A stretch of 64,000 nt of DNA from Rhizobium vallis (GCF_003985155.1 NZ_ML133686.1:404001-468000), one strand, 5' to 3'; positions 18,741 through 28,370 are shown, counted from the stretch's first letter. A program made the numbers and translations. Notes: generated by a model not told the origin, from the sequence alone.

Positions 18741-20594
18741 TCACGCGCTCAAAGCGTCGTCGCCCGGTCGCACCTGCAAATCGTAAAGCGCCTTGTATCG
18801 TCCGCCGAGCAAAAGCAGCTCGTCATGTGTGCCCTGTTCGACGATGCGGCCGTCCTCGATGAAGAAGATCTTGTCGGCATGCATCAGCGAGCTCAGGCGG
18901 TGGGCGACGATGATCGTCACCCGATCGGCGGCATAACGGCGCATGGCGCTGCGGATGCGCTGCTCGGTGGCAGCGTCGATCGCCGCCGTCGAATCGTCGA
19001 ACACCATCACGGCCGGCTTCAGCATGAGCGCGCGGGCGATCGACAGCCTCTGCCGCTGGCCGCCGGAAAGCGATACGCCGCGTTCGCCGACGACCGTGCC
19101 GTAGCCTGTGGGCAGCCCGAGCACGTAGTTATGGAGCTGCGCGCTTTCGCTGGCGCGTTCGATGCGGCCTTCCTTCGCCCAGGGATCGCCGTAGGCGATG
19201 TTGTTTTCAATCGTCGTCGTGAAGAGGAAGGAATCCTGTTGCACGACGGCGACCGAGCGGCGCAGTGACTGCAGCGTCGCCTTGCGAATATCCTGCCCGT
19301 CGATGGTGATCTTGCCGCCGGTCGTGTCGTAGAAGCGAGGGATCAGATGTGCGAGCGTCGTCTTGCCACTGCCGGGCGGGCCGACGATGCCGATCGTTTC
19401 GCCGCGCTTGGCCTCGAAGCTGACGTCGTGCAACACCGGCTGCATGGGCGCGCTCGGATAGGCGAAGCTGACATTCTCGAAGCGCAGCGTGCCGTCCGTC
19501 ACTTTCAATTCCTTGGCATCAGGCGCATCGCGCACGGCAATTTCGAGATCCAGCAACTCGAAGAGGCGCGTGCCGCAGGTCGAGGCGCGGGCAAAGGCAT
19601 TGACCATCAGGCCGAGCTGACGCACCGGCATCTGCAGGATGGTCATGAAGGTGAGGAAGGAGGCGAGCGTGCCGACGGTGATCTCGCCGGACATGACCTT
19701 GCCTCCGCCGACCCACAGCACCAGGCCCATGGCGACGAAGAAGGAGAAGGTCATGGCGCTGGTATTGACGACGCGGATGCCGACGCGCTGATGGGCGAGC
19801 TCCAAAGCGTTCTTCGACGCTTTCTCGAATTTCGAGAGCTCGTGCTCCTGCGCCGCGAAGGCGCGCACGACACGGATGCCGCCGAGGTTTTCTTCCATGA
19901 TACGGGTAAGCACTGAAAGCCGCTGTTGAAGATCCAGCCAGGTGGCGCGCAGGCGAAGCTGGGTGACGGATGAGCGCCAGCCGACGAAAGGCACGAAGGA
20001 GAGCGCCAGCAGGCCGAGCACGACGTCGGTCGAAAGCAGCATGTAGGCGCCGATGCCGATCAGCATGGAAAGCAGGAAGACGCGCACGAGAGCCGTCGAG
20101 AAATACATGCGCACGCCTTCCAGGTCGAGCAGGCCGACGGTGATCAGGTCGCCGGAATGCACGGTGTCATGAAAGCTGAAGGAGAGGCGCTGGATCTTCT
20201 CGTAGCAGGCCAGCCGCAGCTCGTAGCCCATGTGGTGGCCGACGGATTCGCTGAAGTAGTTCTGCACCATGGTGAAGATGCCGCGAAGCACGCTGGCGCC
20301 GAGCAGAAGCAGCGCAGTCGTCAGCAGCGCGTCCTGCGCCTGCTGCCCGATCGTGCCGCCGTGAAGCGCCACCTGGGTGTGGTCGACGGCCTGGCCGAGA
20401 AGGCGGGGGATCAGAAGCTGGAAGGTGGAGGCGATCAGGGTGGCGCCGATGGCAAGGCCCGCCTGCCATGGGTGTCGGAAGGCCATCACGGTGATGCGCA
20501 CCAGTGTGTAGAGGCCTTGGCCCCAGCCTGCCGCAGTTGCAAGCGCCATCGAAGCCGAAGGCTTCGTCGCGCGTGTTAACGCTTCGCTGCTCAC
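18741..20594 (-). CDS. ABC exporter half-transporter with degenerate Walker B (partner subunit)
   Basis: 617 residues with six membrane segments (about 40-330) and a nucleotide-binding domain. Walker A is GPPGSGKTT (405-413), the signature canonical LSGGQ (509-513), and the H-loop VAHRLSSL. Walker B is VMVFDDSTAAID: the catalytic Glu is replaced by Asp (D534). In type IV heterodimeric exporters such as TM287/288 or BmrCD, the Asp for Glu change marks the degenerate site, which is completed by the altered signature of the partner. This is exactly what the downstream gene offers. The start codon is GTG. It is the first gene of the pair. Confidence 0.93.
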   Translation of the reverse strand: MSSEALTRATKPSASMALATAAGWGQGLYTLVRITVMAFRHPWQAGLAIGATLIASTFQLLIPRLLGQAVDHTQVALHGGTIGQQAQDALLTTALLLLGASVLRGIFTMVQNYFSESVGHHMGYELRLACYEKIQRLSFSFHDTVHSGDLITVGLLDLEGVRMYFSTALVRVFLLSMLIGIGAYMLLSTDVVLGLLALSFVPFVGWRSSVTQLRLRATWLDLQQRLSVLTRIMEENLGGIRVVRAFAAQEHELSKFEKASKNALELAHQRVGIRVVNTSAMTFSFFVAMGLVLWVGGGKVMSGEITVGTLASFLTFMTILQMPVRQLGLMVNAFARASTCGTRLFELLDLEIAVRDAPDAKELKVTDGTLRFENVSFAYPSAPMQPVLHDVSFEAKRGETIGIVGPPGSGKTTLAHLIPRFYDTTGGKITIDGQDIRKATLQSLRRSVAVVQQDSFLFTTTIENNIAYGDPWAKEGRIERASESAQLHNYVLGLPTGYGTVVGERGVSLSGGQRQRLSIARALMLKPAVMVFDDSTAAIDAATEQRIRSAMRRYAADRVTIIVAHRLSSLMHADKIFFIEDGRIVEQGTHDELLLLGGRYKALYDLQVRPGDDALSA

Positions 20595-20857
20595 GGTATT
20601 TTTTCCAATAGATGTGGTGCTCGGACGCTGGCCCGAAAAGACGGCAAATCCATGAAGGGATTGATAGCACCGTCACTTTTGCCGATTCGACCAGGGGGTT
20701 CAAGTAAACAATTCACCAACTGGTTATTTTTACGTGAGGTCTCCTCGCATCCTGATGGGAGCGATCGGCGCACGCAGGGTTGCGATCGGTAATCCTTCAA
20801 AGAACCGCCGCAGAAGCAAACGATGCGGCTGAAAGAGCTGATCTTCCCAAGTGGTCG

Positions 20858-21877
20858 TCAACCAGCCGGCATGGCTTTTGGAAAAGTCCATTTCCCATCG
20901 AGAATGGCGGCGGAAGGACGATAGAGGCGCACCGTGTAGTTCCAGCCGTTGGTGATTGGGAGGCAGTTGACGGTCTTGCCGTCGCAGCCTCCGAACTGGA
21001 TTTTCACCGTTCCGTCGGCATCCTTGCGGGCGGTGAGGTTGTTCAGTGTGTAGGCGTTCAACGTATTTGCCTCGTAATAGCCCTTCGCGTTGTAGACGCT
21101 GATCGACCAGAACCCCTCGACCGGCACCTCTCCGACATCGAGCGTATAGACGGTCTTGCCGTCATTCTTCTCCGGCGTGACGGTGAGATAGGTCGCATCC
21201 TTCTGTGGATTGCCGCCCCAGGCGTAGGCCGAACCGATCAGGCGGCGGACGGGATCGACCTCGTCCTTCCTGCCGAACATCCCGTTGGTATCAGGCAGCG
21301 TCGCGGCAAGCTCGATCAACGCCGCTCTCACCTTCTTCTGGCTCTCCGGATCCCAATTGGGAACTTCGAACCTGCCGGGTACCTTCTGCTCTACTTTGAT
21401 CGCGTCCTGCAGGGCGTGCACCTGCTTGATATCGTCGGGGTCGTTGGGATCAACGAGCGTCCTGACCGCTGCCAACACGTAGCGCGTGCCGATCTTCTCC
21501 TTGGACAGAGTATAGTTTCCAGGCTTGTAGATAACCTCAGGGGTGTACTGGTCCTCGTCGATGAGCTGCATGGACATGAATCGTTTGCTCGCATCGGGCA
21601 AGGTGATCGTCACCGGCCCCGCATCGAGATCGAAGAGCGCTGCCGAGTAGAGCGTGTCCCGGTTCGTCCTGATGACGAGTTGATTGTCGATCGGGCTCAG
21701 CTCGCGATGATGCTTGAATTTTCCGAAGCCGTCGTCCTTGACGATGTTACCGAAATAAAGGTCGGATTCGGCACGGGGGAAGTTGTCCGGCGTCACGGGG
21801 ACGGCTTGCTGGGCGAGTGCAACAGTGCCTGAGACCAATGCCAGCACGGTGGCTGCGGTGACGAGTCTGCCTGTCAT
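20858..21877 (-). CDS. Exported DUF1254/DUF1214 protein (short paralogue)
   Basis: About 339 residues from an ATG at 21877 with a GGGAGGAG ribosome site. The signal peptide is MTGRLVTAATVLALVSGTVALAQQ. The body shows the family blocks: NRDTLYSAALFDLDAGPVTITLPD (start of the beta-sandwich), RFMSMQLIDEDQY, and the C-terminal DUF1214 part with PVEGFWSISVYNAKGYYE and NGWNYTVRLYRPSAAILDGKWTFP. The molecular function of the family is not established. It begins 17 bp after the stop of a longer paralogue, so the two form an operon. Confidence 0.88.
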   Translation of the reverse strand: MTGRLVTAATVLALVSGTVALAQQAVPVTPDNFPRAESDLYFGNIVKDDGFGKFKHHRELSPIDNQLVIRTNRDTLYSAALFDLDAGPVTITLPDASKRFMSMQLIDEDQYTPEVIYKPGNYTLSKEKIGTRYVLAAVRTLVDPNDPDDIKQVHALQDAIKVEQKVPGRFEVPNWDPESQKKVRAALIELAATLPDTNGMFGRKDEVDPVRRLIGSAYAWGGNPQKDATYLTVTPEKNDGKTVYTLDVGEVPVEGFWSISVYNAKGYYEANTLNAYTLNNLTARKDADGTVKIQFGGCDGKTVNCLPITNGWNYTVRLYRPSAAILDGKWTFPKAMPAG

Positions 21878-21894
21878 GTCGATCTCCTCCCTTG

Positions 21895-23325
21895 TCAGTT
21901 CACGCGTTCGAGCGCAGGAGCTTTCCATCTCCCGTCGAGAGCTTCGGCCTTGGGCCAATAGAGCCGCATGACAAGAAAAAAAGGCCCGGCGGGTGCCGGC
22001 AGCCAGTTGGCTTGCCTGTCTGCGGCGGGCATCTCGTGCTGGATCTCGAGTGTGATGCCGCCATCGGCATCCCGCTTGAGATCCGGGAGCATCGGCGAAT
22101 TGATGAGGTAGCGATGCAGCGAGTTGGCGCTCAGCAGACTGGACGGAAGCTCGTAAAGGGTAAGCGACCAGAAGGCGTTGACAGGCGGTAGCGCATCCTG
22201 CGCAAAGCGGATCCTATATCGATGACCGGCGCCGTCGATGCTCTCGCCTTTGGAGTCGATGAAATATACGGGATAGATCGCCTCTTCCTTCGAATTCCCG
22301 TAAATCCCAAGCACGGCACCCGACATCCGGTCGAGATAATTGCCGTTCAGGAAGGCGCGTGTGCCGAAACTGTCGGCGCTTGAACGCTTGCCGGTGTCGA
22401 GTTCAGTTTCCTTATGCTCTTTGAAGGCTGCCCAGGCGTCCGCCATGCCGGCCTCGACGGCTTCCAGCAGTTCCGGCGGCAGGGCCTGCGGATCGAAGGT
22501 CTTGCCGGCGCCGATGCCCAATTTGGCGAAGCGGGCCATCATCTCCGTTTCCAAGGGGTTGACCGGGCAGAATTGCAAGATGAAGTCGAGCAGGCTGAAG
22601 AATTGTGGCGACGTGCGTTCTTCGTCGACGCTCAGCGGCTTGATGAAATCGATTTTGGCCGGCGCGGCGGGGGCAGGCTGGCCGAGAAATGCCGATAGAG
22701 GCTCGACACGGTATCCCGCCTGTATCTTCTTGACGTTGTCGATATCGGCGGGATCGAAGAGCTGTGTGCGGAAAAGCAGGAATGCCAATTCCGTCTCCGA
22801 ACGGACCACGGCACTGACGCCGGAGGGAGGCTTCCCCTTCCAGTTGGGGCCGGCGAGCAGGAACGTGCCGGAACTGTTTCCCGTAGCACGGCTGCCGACA
22901 TAGGCAAAATTGAAGGTGTACATGTCGACGAACTGGATCGAATAGTACCGGCCGTTCTCCACCTCGGGCACGCTGATCACCAGCGGTTCCGCTCTGAGGT
23001 CGGCGCCGACCGAGGAATAGGGCGTGTCGGAGTTGGGCGTCTGGATGGCCTTGTCGTCGGGTGTATAGACCCGCGCGGTGTTGGTGAGAGTGTTCCATTC
23101 GCCTTTGTATTCCGGGTCATTCCGGTCGACGAAATAGGAATATTGCACGCGATAGCTGTCGACCAAGGGGAAGCCGTAGATATAGGCTTCCCTGGCGATG
23201 GCGCGCGCCTCCTCAGGAGATGGCAAGGATGCCGTACCGTTCGCGCGCGCGGTCGTTGGTATCGGCATGCGGGGTAACAGCGCGACAGCAGCGCCGGCTG
23301 CGATAAGGGTTCGTCTCCGAAGCAT
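21895..23325 (-). CDS. Exported DUF1254/DUF1214 protein (long paralogue)
   Basis: About 476 residues from an ATG at 23325 preceded by GGAGG. The N-terminus MLRRRTLIAAGAAVALLP is a possible twin-arginine signal. The DUF1254 domain comprises REAYIYGFPLVDSYRVQYSY, TPNSDTPYSSVGADLRAEP and GRYYSIQFVDMYTFNFAYVG. The C-terminal DUF1214 domain includes VNAFWSLTLYELPSSLLSAN and PFFLVMRLYWPKAEALDGRW. It is the first gene of a two-gene operon with a shorter paralogue that lacks most of the DUF1254 half. Function unknown; export to the periplasm is well supported. Confidence 0.88.
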   Translation of the reverse strand: MLRRRTLIAAGAAVALLPRMPIPTTARANGTASLPSPEEARAIAREAYIYGFPLVDSYRVQYSYFVDRNDPEYKGEWNTLTNTARVYTPDDKAIQTPNSDTPYSSVGADLRAEPLVISVPEVENGRYYSIQFVDMYTFNFAYVGSRATGNSSGTFLLAGPNWKGKPPSGVSAVVRSETELAFLLFRTQLFDPADIDNVKKIQAGYRVEPLSAFLGQPAPAAPAKIDFIKPLSVDEERTSPQFFSLLDFILQFCPVNPLETEMMARFAKLGIGAGKTFDPQALPPELLEAVEAGMADAWAAFKEHKETELDTGKRSSADSFGTRAFLNGNYLDRMSGAVLGIYGNSKEEAIYPVYFIDSKGESIDGAGHRYRIRFAQDALPPVNAFWSLTLYELPSSLLSANSLHRYLINSPMLPDLKRDADGGITLEIQHEMPAADRQANWLPAPAGPFFLVMRLYWPKAEALDGRWKAPALERVN

Positions 23326-23737
23326 GGCAAGCCTCCAAAACCACACATCCCGTCGACCTGGGCCATCGACCTCGTGTCAACGCAACCTAGGATGACAGGG
23401 CTGCAAGAAGAAGTACGTTACGGTAAATGACGGCGTAACGAACTGGTCGAGGGCCGCCCAAGATCGAAAAATATGCCGCCTTCCCAACGGCTTACTACGC
23501 CGCCGCAACAAAGCCCTTGCCACCTGTGGATTTTAGCGCTTTCATACACGACTAGTTTAATAGACTATGGACGAGCGGAATTGCTCCCCTAGATCCCTTG
23601 CGGGGCGACCGGTTCGGACCCCAATGCTGCGGCAGATGTTGTGAATGGCTGCATAAACCTCAACAACGCATGACCGGCTTTTATGCGTTGAAACCTCGAT
23701 CGACACACGGTGCGGATGAACCCGCAAAGGAGTTGCG
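23326..23737. other. Divergent intergenic region with one inverted repeat
   Basis: This 412-bp region between the divergent DUF1254 operon and the FAD-protein gene has no supported reading frame. A perfect 7-bp inverted repeat, CGTTACG (23416-23422) and CGTAACG (23434-23440), is spaced by 11 bp and lies 91-115 bp upstream of the DUF1254 start. It is a candidate operator. Nothing else stands out. Confidence 0.5.
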
Positions 23738-25144
23738 ATGACGGTTCAGGGACTTTTTTCCGCGAGAGCCAATGCGGCGGCGCAGATATCGGCCGTGCCG
23801 CGCATTGCGATCGTCGGGCGCGGCTTTTCCGGCATGATGACTGCGATCGCGTTGATGAAGACGGTGCGTGCACCCTTCCACCTGCAGCTTTTCGATCCGA
23901 ACTCGTCGGTCAGCGGCGGTCAGGCGCTGTCTTCGGTCCGCGCCTCGACGATCCTCAACACCCGCGTGCGCGATCTCTCGGTTTCGCTCGGCGACAACGA
24001 CGATTTCAATGACTGGCTCTGTAGCAACGCCGCCTTCCGTGCCGCCGTACCGGCCGCCATCCCAGGTTTTCGGCAGATCTTCGTGCCGAAGGAAATTTTC
24101 AGCGACTATGTCTATCAGCGCTTCTCGGAGGCGCTCGCCGCCCGCCGGGACATCACCGTCCAGGTCTGCAATGATCCCGTCGTGGCGATCCGCAGGAGCC
24201 ACGGCAACCGTTTCCTGCTCGAAAGCGCCAATCCCGCCAATCCGCTCTTCGATACCGTGATCCTCGCCACCGGCTACGGTTTGACGGAGCCGGATGCCGG
24301 CGGACCGGACGTTTCATCGGTGAGGGCCCAGCGTCTCGTCGCCCGGCCGCATGCGGTGCTGCTCGGCAGCGGCATCCGCGTAGTCGATCAGTTGCTGCAG
24401 CTGCGCGATTCCGGTTATGCCGGCCAGATCACGATCATTTCCAGACGCGGCTTCCTACCCCAGAGCCATACGCCGAATTCCGCCGATCCGGTCTTCCCGG
24501 CCGAAGCGTTGCCGCAGAGCCTGCCTGATATCGTGCGCTTCATCCGTCAGGCCTGTCGCGAGGCCGAGGAAGAGGGCCGAAGCTGGCAATCGGTGATGAA
24601 CGGCCTGAGGAAACACGCCCGCTTGCTTTGGCGCTCGCTGCCGGCGCGCGACAAACATCAGTTCAACCGGCACCTCAGGGCAATCTACGACAGCCACCGC
24701 AACCGTCTGCCCGAGGCCATGCATCTGCGGCTGAAACGCGAGCTTGCCGAAGGCCGCACCGTGCTGCGCCGCGGCCGTGCCGGCCGCCAGGGGCTGAGCG
24801 GTCTGTTCTTCACGCCGGCCGGTTCCTCTGTCGAGGAGGTCATCCATGCCGAGCGCATCATCGATTGCCGCTGTCAGGCGCCGGATCTTTCAGCCCCGCT
24901 GATGCAGAGCCTGCTTTCGGCCGGCCTTGCCATGCCGGACGAGCTATCCCTCGGGCTTGCGGTCAATGCGCGCGGCGAGCCCTTCCTGAAGGATGGCTCG
25001 ACTGTCGCCGGGCTCTTCGCGGTCGGACCGCTCGGCCTTGGCAGCCTGCCCGATATCGATCTCGTGCCCGAAATCGTCACGCAGGCCTATGCCGCCGCTG
25101 AGCGGGTCGGAGAGCGGTTTTACCCACAGGTCAAGGCCGTCTGA
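23738..25144 (+). CDS. FAD/NAD(P)-binding protein (NAD_binding_9-like)
   Basis: 468 residues with an AAGGAG ribosome site. The N-terminal Rossmann fold reads IAIVGRGFSGMMTAIALM (GxGxxG variant, about residues 23-40), and a second nucleotide-binding ATGYG motif is in VILATGYGLTEP. The C-terminal VAGLFAVGPLGLGSLPDIDLVPEI resembles the FAD-contacting end of uncharacterised NAD_binding_9 oxidoreductases. It is likely cytosolic, and no substrate can be assigned. It is divergent from the DUF1254 pair; a functional link is not shown. Confidence 0.85.
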   Translation: MTVQGLFSARANAAAQISAVPRIAIVGRGFSGMMTAIALMKTVRAPFHLQLFDPNSSVSGGQALSSVRASTILNTRVRDLSVSLGDNDDFNDWLCSNAAFRAAVPAAIPGFRQIFVPKEIFSDYVYQRFSEALAARRDITVQVCNDPVVAIRRSHGNRFLLESANPANPLFDTVILATGYGLTEPDAGGPDVSSVRAQRLVARPHAVLLGSGIRVVDQLLQLRDSGYAGQITIISRRGFLPQSHTPNSADPVFPAEALPQSLPDIVRFIRQACREAEEEGRSWQSVMNGLRKHARLLWRSLPARDKHQFNRHLRAIYDSHRNRLPEAMHLRLKRELAEGRTVLRRGRAGRQGLSGLFFTPAGSSVEEVIHAERIIDCRCQAPDLSAPLMQSLLSAGLAMPDELSLGLAVNARGEPFLKDGSTVAGLFAVGPLGLGSLPDIDLVPEIVTQAYAAAERVGERFYPQVKAV

Positions 25145-25186
25145 AAAGCGAGGCCGCTCCGGAACCATCGGCCCGCCGCCGCGTTA

Positions 25187-25204
25187 TTAAGCGCTGCTGC
25201 TTAA
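25187..25204. repeat. Inverted repeat at the kinase gene's 5' end
   Basis: TTAAGC (25187-25192) and GCTTAA (25199-25204) are separated by 6 bp and end 9 bp before the kinase ATG, overlapping the ribosome-site region. It could be an operator or a small mRNA hairpin. Confidence 0.35.
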
Positions 25205-25213
25205 GAGGGGCCG

Positions 25214-27142
25214 ATGGAAGTGCTGAATCGACATGATACCTCTCTTACCGAAGAGGGACGCTTTCGCCTTCTGGTCGATGCCATCACCGACTACGCCATC
25301 TATATGCTGAGCCCTGAAGGCATCATAACCAGCTGGAATACCGGCGCGCAGCGCTTCAAGGGCTACAAGCCTTCCGAAATTCTGGGTGAGCATTTTTCCC
25401 GTTTCTATCTGGAAGAGGACCGTGCGGCGGGAATTCCGGAGCGGGCTCTCGCGACGGCCGCGGAGACCGGCCGATTCGAGGGCGAGGGCTGGCGCCAGCG
25501 CAAGGACGGCAGCCGCTTCTGGGCTCATGTGATCATCGACCCGATCCGCCGTCCTTCCGGCGAACTCATCGGCTTTGCCAAAATCACCCGCGACCTGACC
25601 GAACGCAGGGCGGCAGAGAACGCAATCCGCGAGAGCGAGGAGCAGTTTCGTCGCCTCATCCAGGGCGTTTCCGACTATGCGATCTACATGCTCGACCCAA
25701 AGGGTAATGTCAGCAGCTGGAATTTCGGCGCCGAGCGCATCAAAGGCTACCGGCCGGAAGAGATCATCGGCCGGCATTTTTCGACCTTCTATACGCCAGA
25801 GGACCGGGAAGCCGGTGTGCCGGAGACAGCCCTCACCGTTGCGCGGGCCGAAGGCCGCTTCGAACGGGAAGGGTGGCGCGTGCGCAAGGACGGCACCCGT
25901 TTCTGGGCTAGCGTCGTCATCGACGTCATCCGCGACGACGACGGCGATGTGCTTGGTTTTGCAAAGATCACCCGTGATATCACCGAGAAGATGGAGACCC
26001 AGAGGGCGCTGGAGCAAGCTCGCGAAGAACTCTTCCAGTCGCAGAAGATGGAGGCGATCGGTCAATTGACCGGCGGCATCGCTCATGATTTCAACAATCT
26101 GCTGATGGCCGTGCTCGGCAGTCTCGAGATCCTGAAGAAACGCATGCCGCAGGATCTCTCGCTGACGTCGCTGGTCGACAACGCGATGCAGGGCGCCCAG
26201 CGGGGTGCTGCCTTGACGCAGCGCATGCTTGCCTTTTCCCGCCGGCAGGAACTGCATGTGGAGCCGATCGACGTCTCAGGCCTGGTCCGCGGCATGATGG
26301 ATATGCTCAGCCGATCGCTCGGTCCCCTCACCGTGATCGATACGTTTTTCCCGGTCAGGCTGCCGACCATCCTGACAGATCCGAACCAGCTGGAGATGGC
26401 CATCCTGAACCTCGTCGTCAACGCCCGCGATGCCATGCCATCAGGCGGCCGGATCGTGCTTCGCGCTTCCGAGGAATCGGCGCCTCCAGCCAAGAGCCCG
26501 CTGTCGCCCGGCCGCTACGTCCGCATCGCAGTGACGGATGAAGGCGAGGGCATGGATGCAAAGACGCTCGAGCAGGCGGTCTCCCCGTTCTTCACCACCA
26601 AGGGTGTCGGCAAGGGCACCGGCCTCGGCCTTTCCATGGTGCAGGGCCTGACGACCCAGTCCGGCGGCCGCCTCTTCTTGAAGAGCAAACCCGGCGAGGG
26701 CACGACCGCCGAATTGTGGTTCCCGGTCGTCGTTGCCGAACGGGCGACGGAAACAGCCGCCGATCTGCCGCAGCGTGAGCAAATCGCGCCGGACGGCCTG
26801 CGCGTCCTCGCTGTCGATGATGACGGGCTCGTCCTGATGAATACGACGCTGATGCTCGAGGATCTCGGCCATACCGTGTTCGAGGCGATGGCGGGCTCCG
26901 AGGCTCTCGACATCCTGCACAGGCAGCCGGTCGACCTGGTGATTTGCGACCACGCCATGCCGCGCATGACGGGCGCGCAACTGGCACAGGCGATCCGCGA
27001 CGAATGGCCTGAGATGCCGATCCTTCTCGCAACCGGTTACGCGGAGCTTCCGGAAGGCGCCGGCATGATAAACCTGCCTCGTCTCGGCAAGCCTTTCTCG
27101 CAGGCGCAGCTCGCCGATGCGATCAGCCGGGTCGTCTCATGA
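25214..27142 (+). CDS. Hybrid sensor histidine kinase: PAS-PAS-HisKA-HATPase-REC
   Basis: 642 residues, no membrane segment, so a soluble sensor. Two PAS domains (about 15-130 and 143-258) are strongly alike: both carry DYAIYML, SWN.GA.R.KGY, F..FY..EDR and GFAKITRD, indicating a recent tandem duplication. The H-box GGIAHDFNNLL puts the phospho-His at H291. The ATP domain has N403 in LNLVVNARDAM plus DEGEGM and GTGLGLSMV. A C-terminal receiver has acidic DDD near 535 and the phospho-acceptor D579 in VICDHAMP. It belongs to the HisKA/REC hybrid class common in rhizobia. The 3' end overlaps the convergent SURF1 gene by 6 bp. The signal is unknown; there is no cognate regulator beside it. Confidence 0.93.
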   Translation: MEVLNRHDTSLTEEGRFRLLVDAITDYAIYMLSPEGIITSWNTGAQRFKGYKPSEILGEHFSRFYLEEDRAAGIPERALATAAETGRFEGEGWRQRKDGSRFWAHVIIDPIRRPSGELIGFAKITRDLTERRAAENAIRESEEQFRRLIQGVSDYAIYMLDPKGNVSSWNFGAERIKGYRPEEIIGRHFSTFYTPEDREAGVPETALTVARAEGRFEREGWRVRKDGTRFWASVVIDVIRDDDGDVLGFAKITRDITEKMETQRALEQAREELFQSQKMEAIGQLTGGIAHDFNNLLMAVLGSLEILKKRMPQDLSLTSLVDNAMQGAQRGAALTQRMLAFSRRQELHVEPIDVSGLVRGMMDMLSRSLGPLTVIDTFFPVRLPTILTDPNQLEMAILNLVVNARDAMPSGGRIVLRASEESAPPAKSPLSPGRYVRIAVTDEGEGMDAKTLEQAVSPFFTTKGVGKGTGLGLSMVQGLTTQSGGRLFLKSKPGEGTTAELWFPVVVAERATETAADLPQREQIAPDGLRVLAVDDDGLVLMNTTLMLEDLGHTVFEAMAGSEALDILHRQPVDLVICDHAMPRMTGAQLAQAIRDEWPEMPILLATGYAELPEGAGMINLPRLGKPFSQAQLADAISRVVS

Positions 27143-27952
27143 GGATGGGCGACGCGGGGAGCGTTTCGCCTGATCTCGGCTATTCCTCTCGCCGCGAAGA
27201 ATGAGCACCAGCAATACCAGCGCCATCGCCGCCAGTCCGTACCAGGTGACGGCATAGACGAGATGGTTGTTCGGAAAATGGACCACGGTCAGGCCGCCGA
27301 TCGGCAGGCCGCCCGGGTTGGGAGTGGCATCCGCATCGATGAAATAGGGCGCGACCGTACTGACACCGCGCTTTTCAGCGATCGCGGCGACATCGCGCGA
27401 ATACCATCGGTCGGCGGCGAGGTCGTTGGATTGCAGCAGGGATCCCTTCGGCTCCGTCATCCGCAACAGTCCGGTGATCTCGACCGCTCCAGACCTTTGG
27501 CCTTCGCGGCGTAAGGTGGGGTCACGCCGGTTGGTCGGCACGAAGCCGCGATTGACGAGGATGGATGTACCGTCGGCAAGCCTCAGCGGCGTCATCACCC
27601 AGTAACCCGGGCCGAGCGCGGTCGAAGCATAGACCAGCGTCTCATTATCGTTCGCGAGTGTGCCGGTTGCGGTCACCCGCCGATATTCGTCGTCGGCCGC
27701 ATTGACCTTGCTCCAATCGGCACGTGCCGGCGCCGGTACGGGTTCCGCATGCAGACGCTGGTCGACGCGGGCGATGAGGTCGCGTTTCCAGGCCAGGCGT
27801 TGCACCTGCCAGGTGCCGAGCGCCGCGAGTGCTGCGGCCAGCAGCGCCAGGCATGCGGCTGAGATCACCAGTGTTGCCGGAGAACGCCGTCTTTCCGATT
27901 TTTCCGAGGGAACTTCGCTCATGGGCTGATCCGCGATGGGCGGCGCTGTCAC
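27137..27952 (-). CDS. SURF1-family oxidase assembly protein
   Basis: 271 residues with a GTG start 17 bp after cyoD. The layout is the SURF1 one: an N-terminal membrane helix (about 28-47) running into LGTWQVQRLAWK, a periplasmic domain with YRRVTATG, GYWVMTPLRLADGTSILVNRGFVP and a late NNHLVYAVTWYGLAAMALVLL second helix. SURF1 proteins help haem insertion into haem-copper oxidases. Its place as the last gene of the cyo operon suggests it serves this quinol oxidase. Confidence 0.92.
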   Translation of the reverse strand: MTAPPIADQPMSEVPSEKSERRRSPATLVISAACLALLAAALAALGTWQVQRLAWKRDLIARVDQRLHAEPVPAPARADWSKVNAADDEYRRVTATGTLANDNETLVYASTALGPGYWVMTPLRLADGTSILVNRGFVPTNRRDPTLRREGQRSGAVEITGLLRMTEPKGSLLQSNDLAADRWYSRDVAAIAEKRGVSTVAPYFIDADATPNPGGLPIGGLTVVHFPNNHLVYAVTWYGLAAMALVLLVLILRGERNSRDQAKRSPRRPSS

Positions 27953-27968
27953 CGCCCTTTCGCTACAG

Positions 27969-28370
27969 TCACGGCATGTTCTTCATCATCTCGGGGCTCA
28001 TCGGCATCATGTTGGTGTTGAGATGATGCATGACCCAGAGCGAGCCGGAGAGCGCGATTGCGACGATGACGATGGTGAAGATCAGCGCCATCATCGTCCA
28101 GCCGCCCTCGCTCCTGGGGTTCATGTGCAGGAAGAAGACCATATGGACGACGATCTGGATCGCGCCGAGGCCCATCACCAGCACCGCCGTCAGGGCTGGG
28201 CTGGCGATCACGCCCGACATCACAAGCCAGAAGGGAATGGCGGTCAGGATGACAGAGAGTACGAAGCCCGTCATATAGCTCTTGAACGTGCCATGGCCGG
28301 CCTGATGGCCGTGGCTGTGGCCGTGATGAGCCTCGTGGGCATCCTCATGTGCAGGTGCTTGCGAACTCAT
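27969..28370 (-). CDS. cyoD: Cytochrome o ubiquinol oxidase subunit IV
   Basis: About 133 residues from an ATG at 28370 that overlaps the cyoC stop by 4 bp. A longer upstream reading frame is ignored because it runs inside cyoC. A His-rich N-terminus ([19 protein letters not shown]) precedes three membrane helices; [14 protein letters not shown] is the family motif. Subunit IV stabilises the CyoB core. The His-rich leader is longer than in many homologues and might bind metal. Confidence 0.93.
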   Translation of the reverse strand: MSSQAPAHEDAHEAHHGHSHGHQAGHGTFKSYMTGFVLSVILTAIPFWLVMSGVIASPALTAVLVMGLGAIQIVVHMVFFLHMNPRSEGGWTMMALIFTIVIVAIALSGSLWVMHHLNTNMMPMSPEMMKNMP

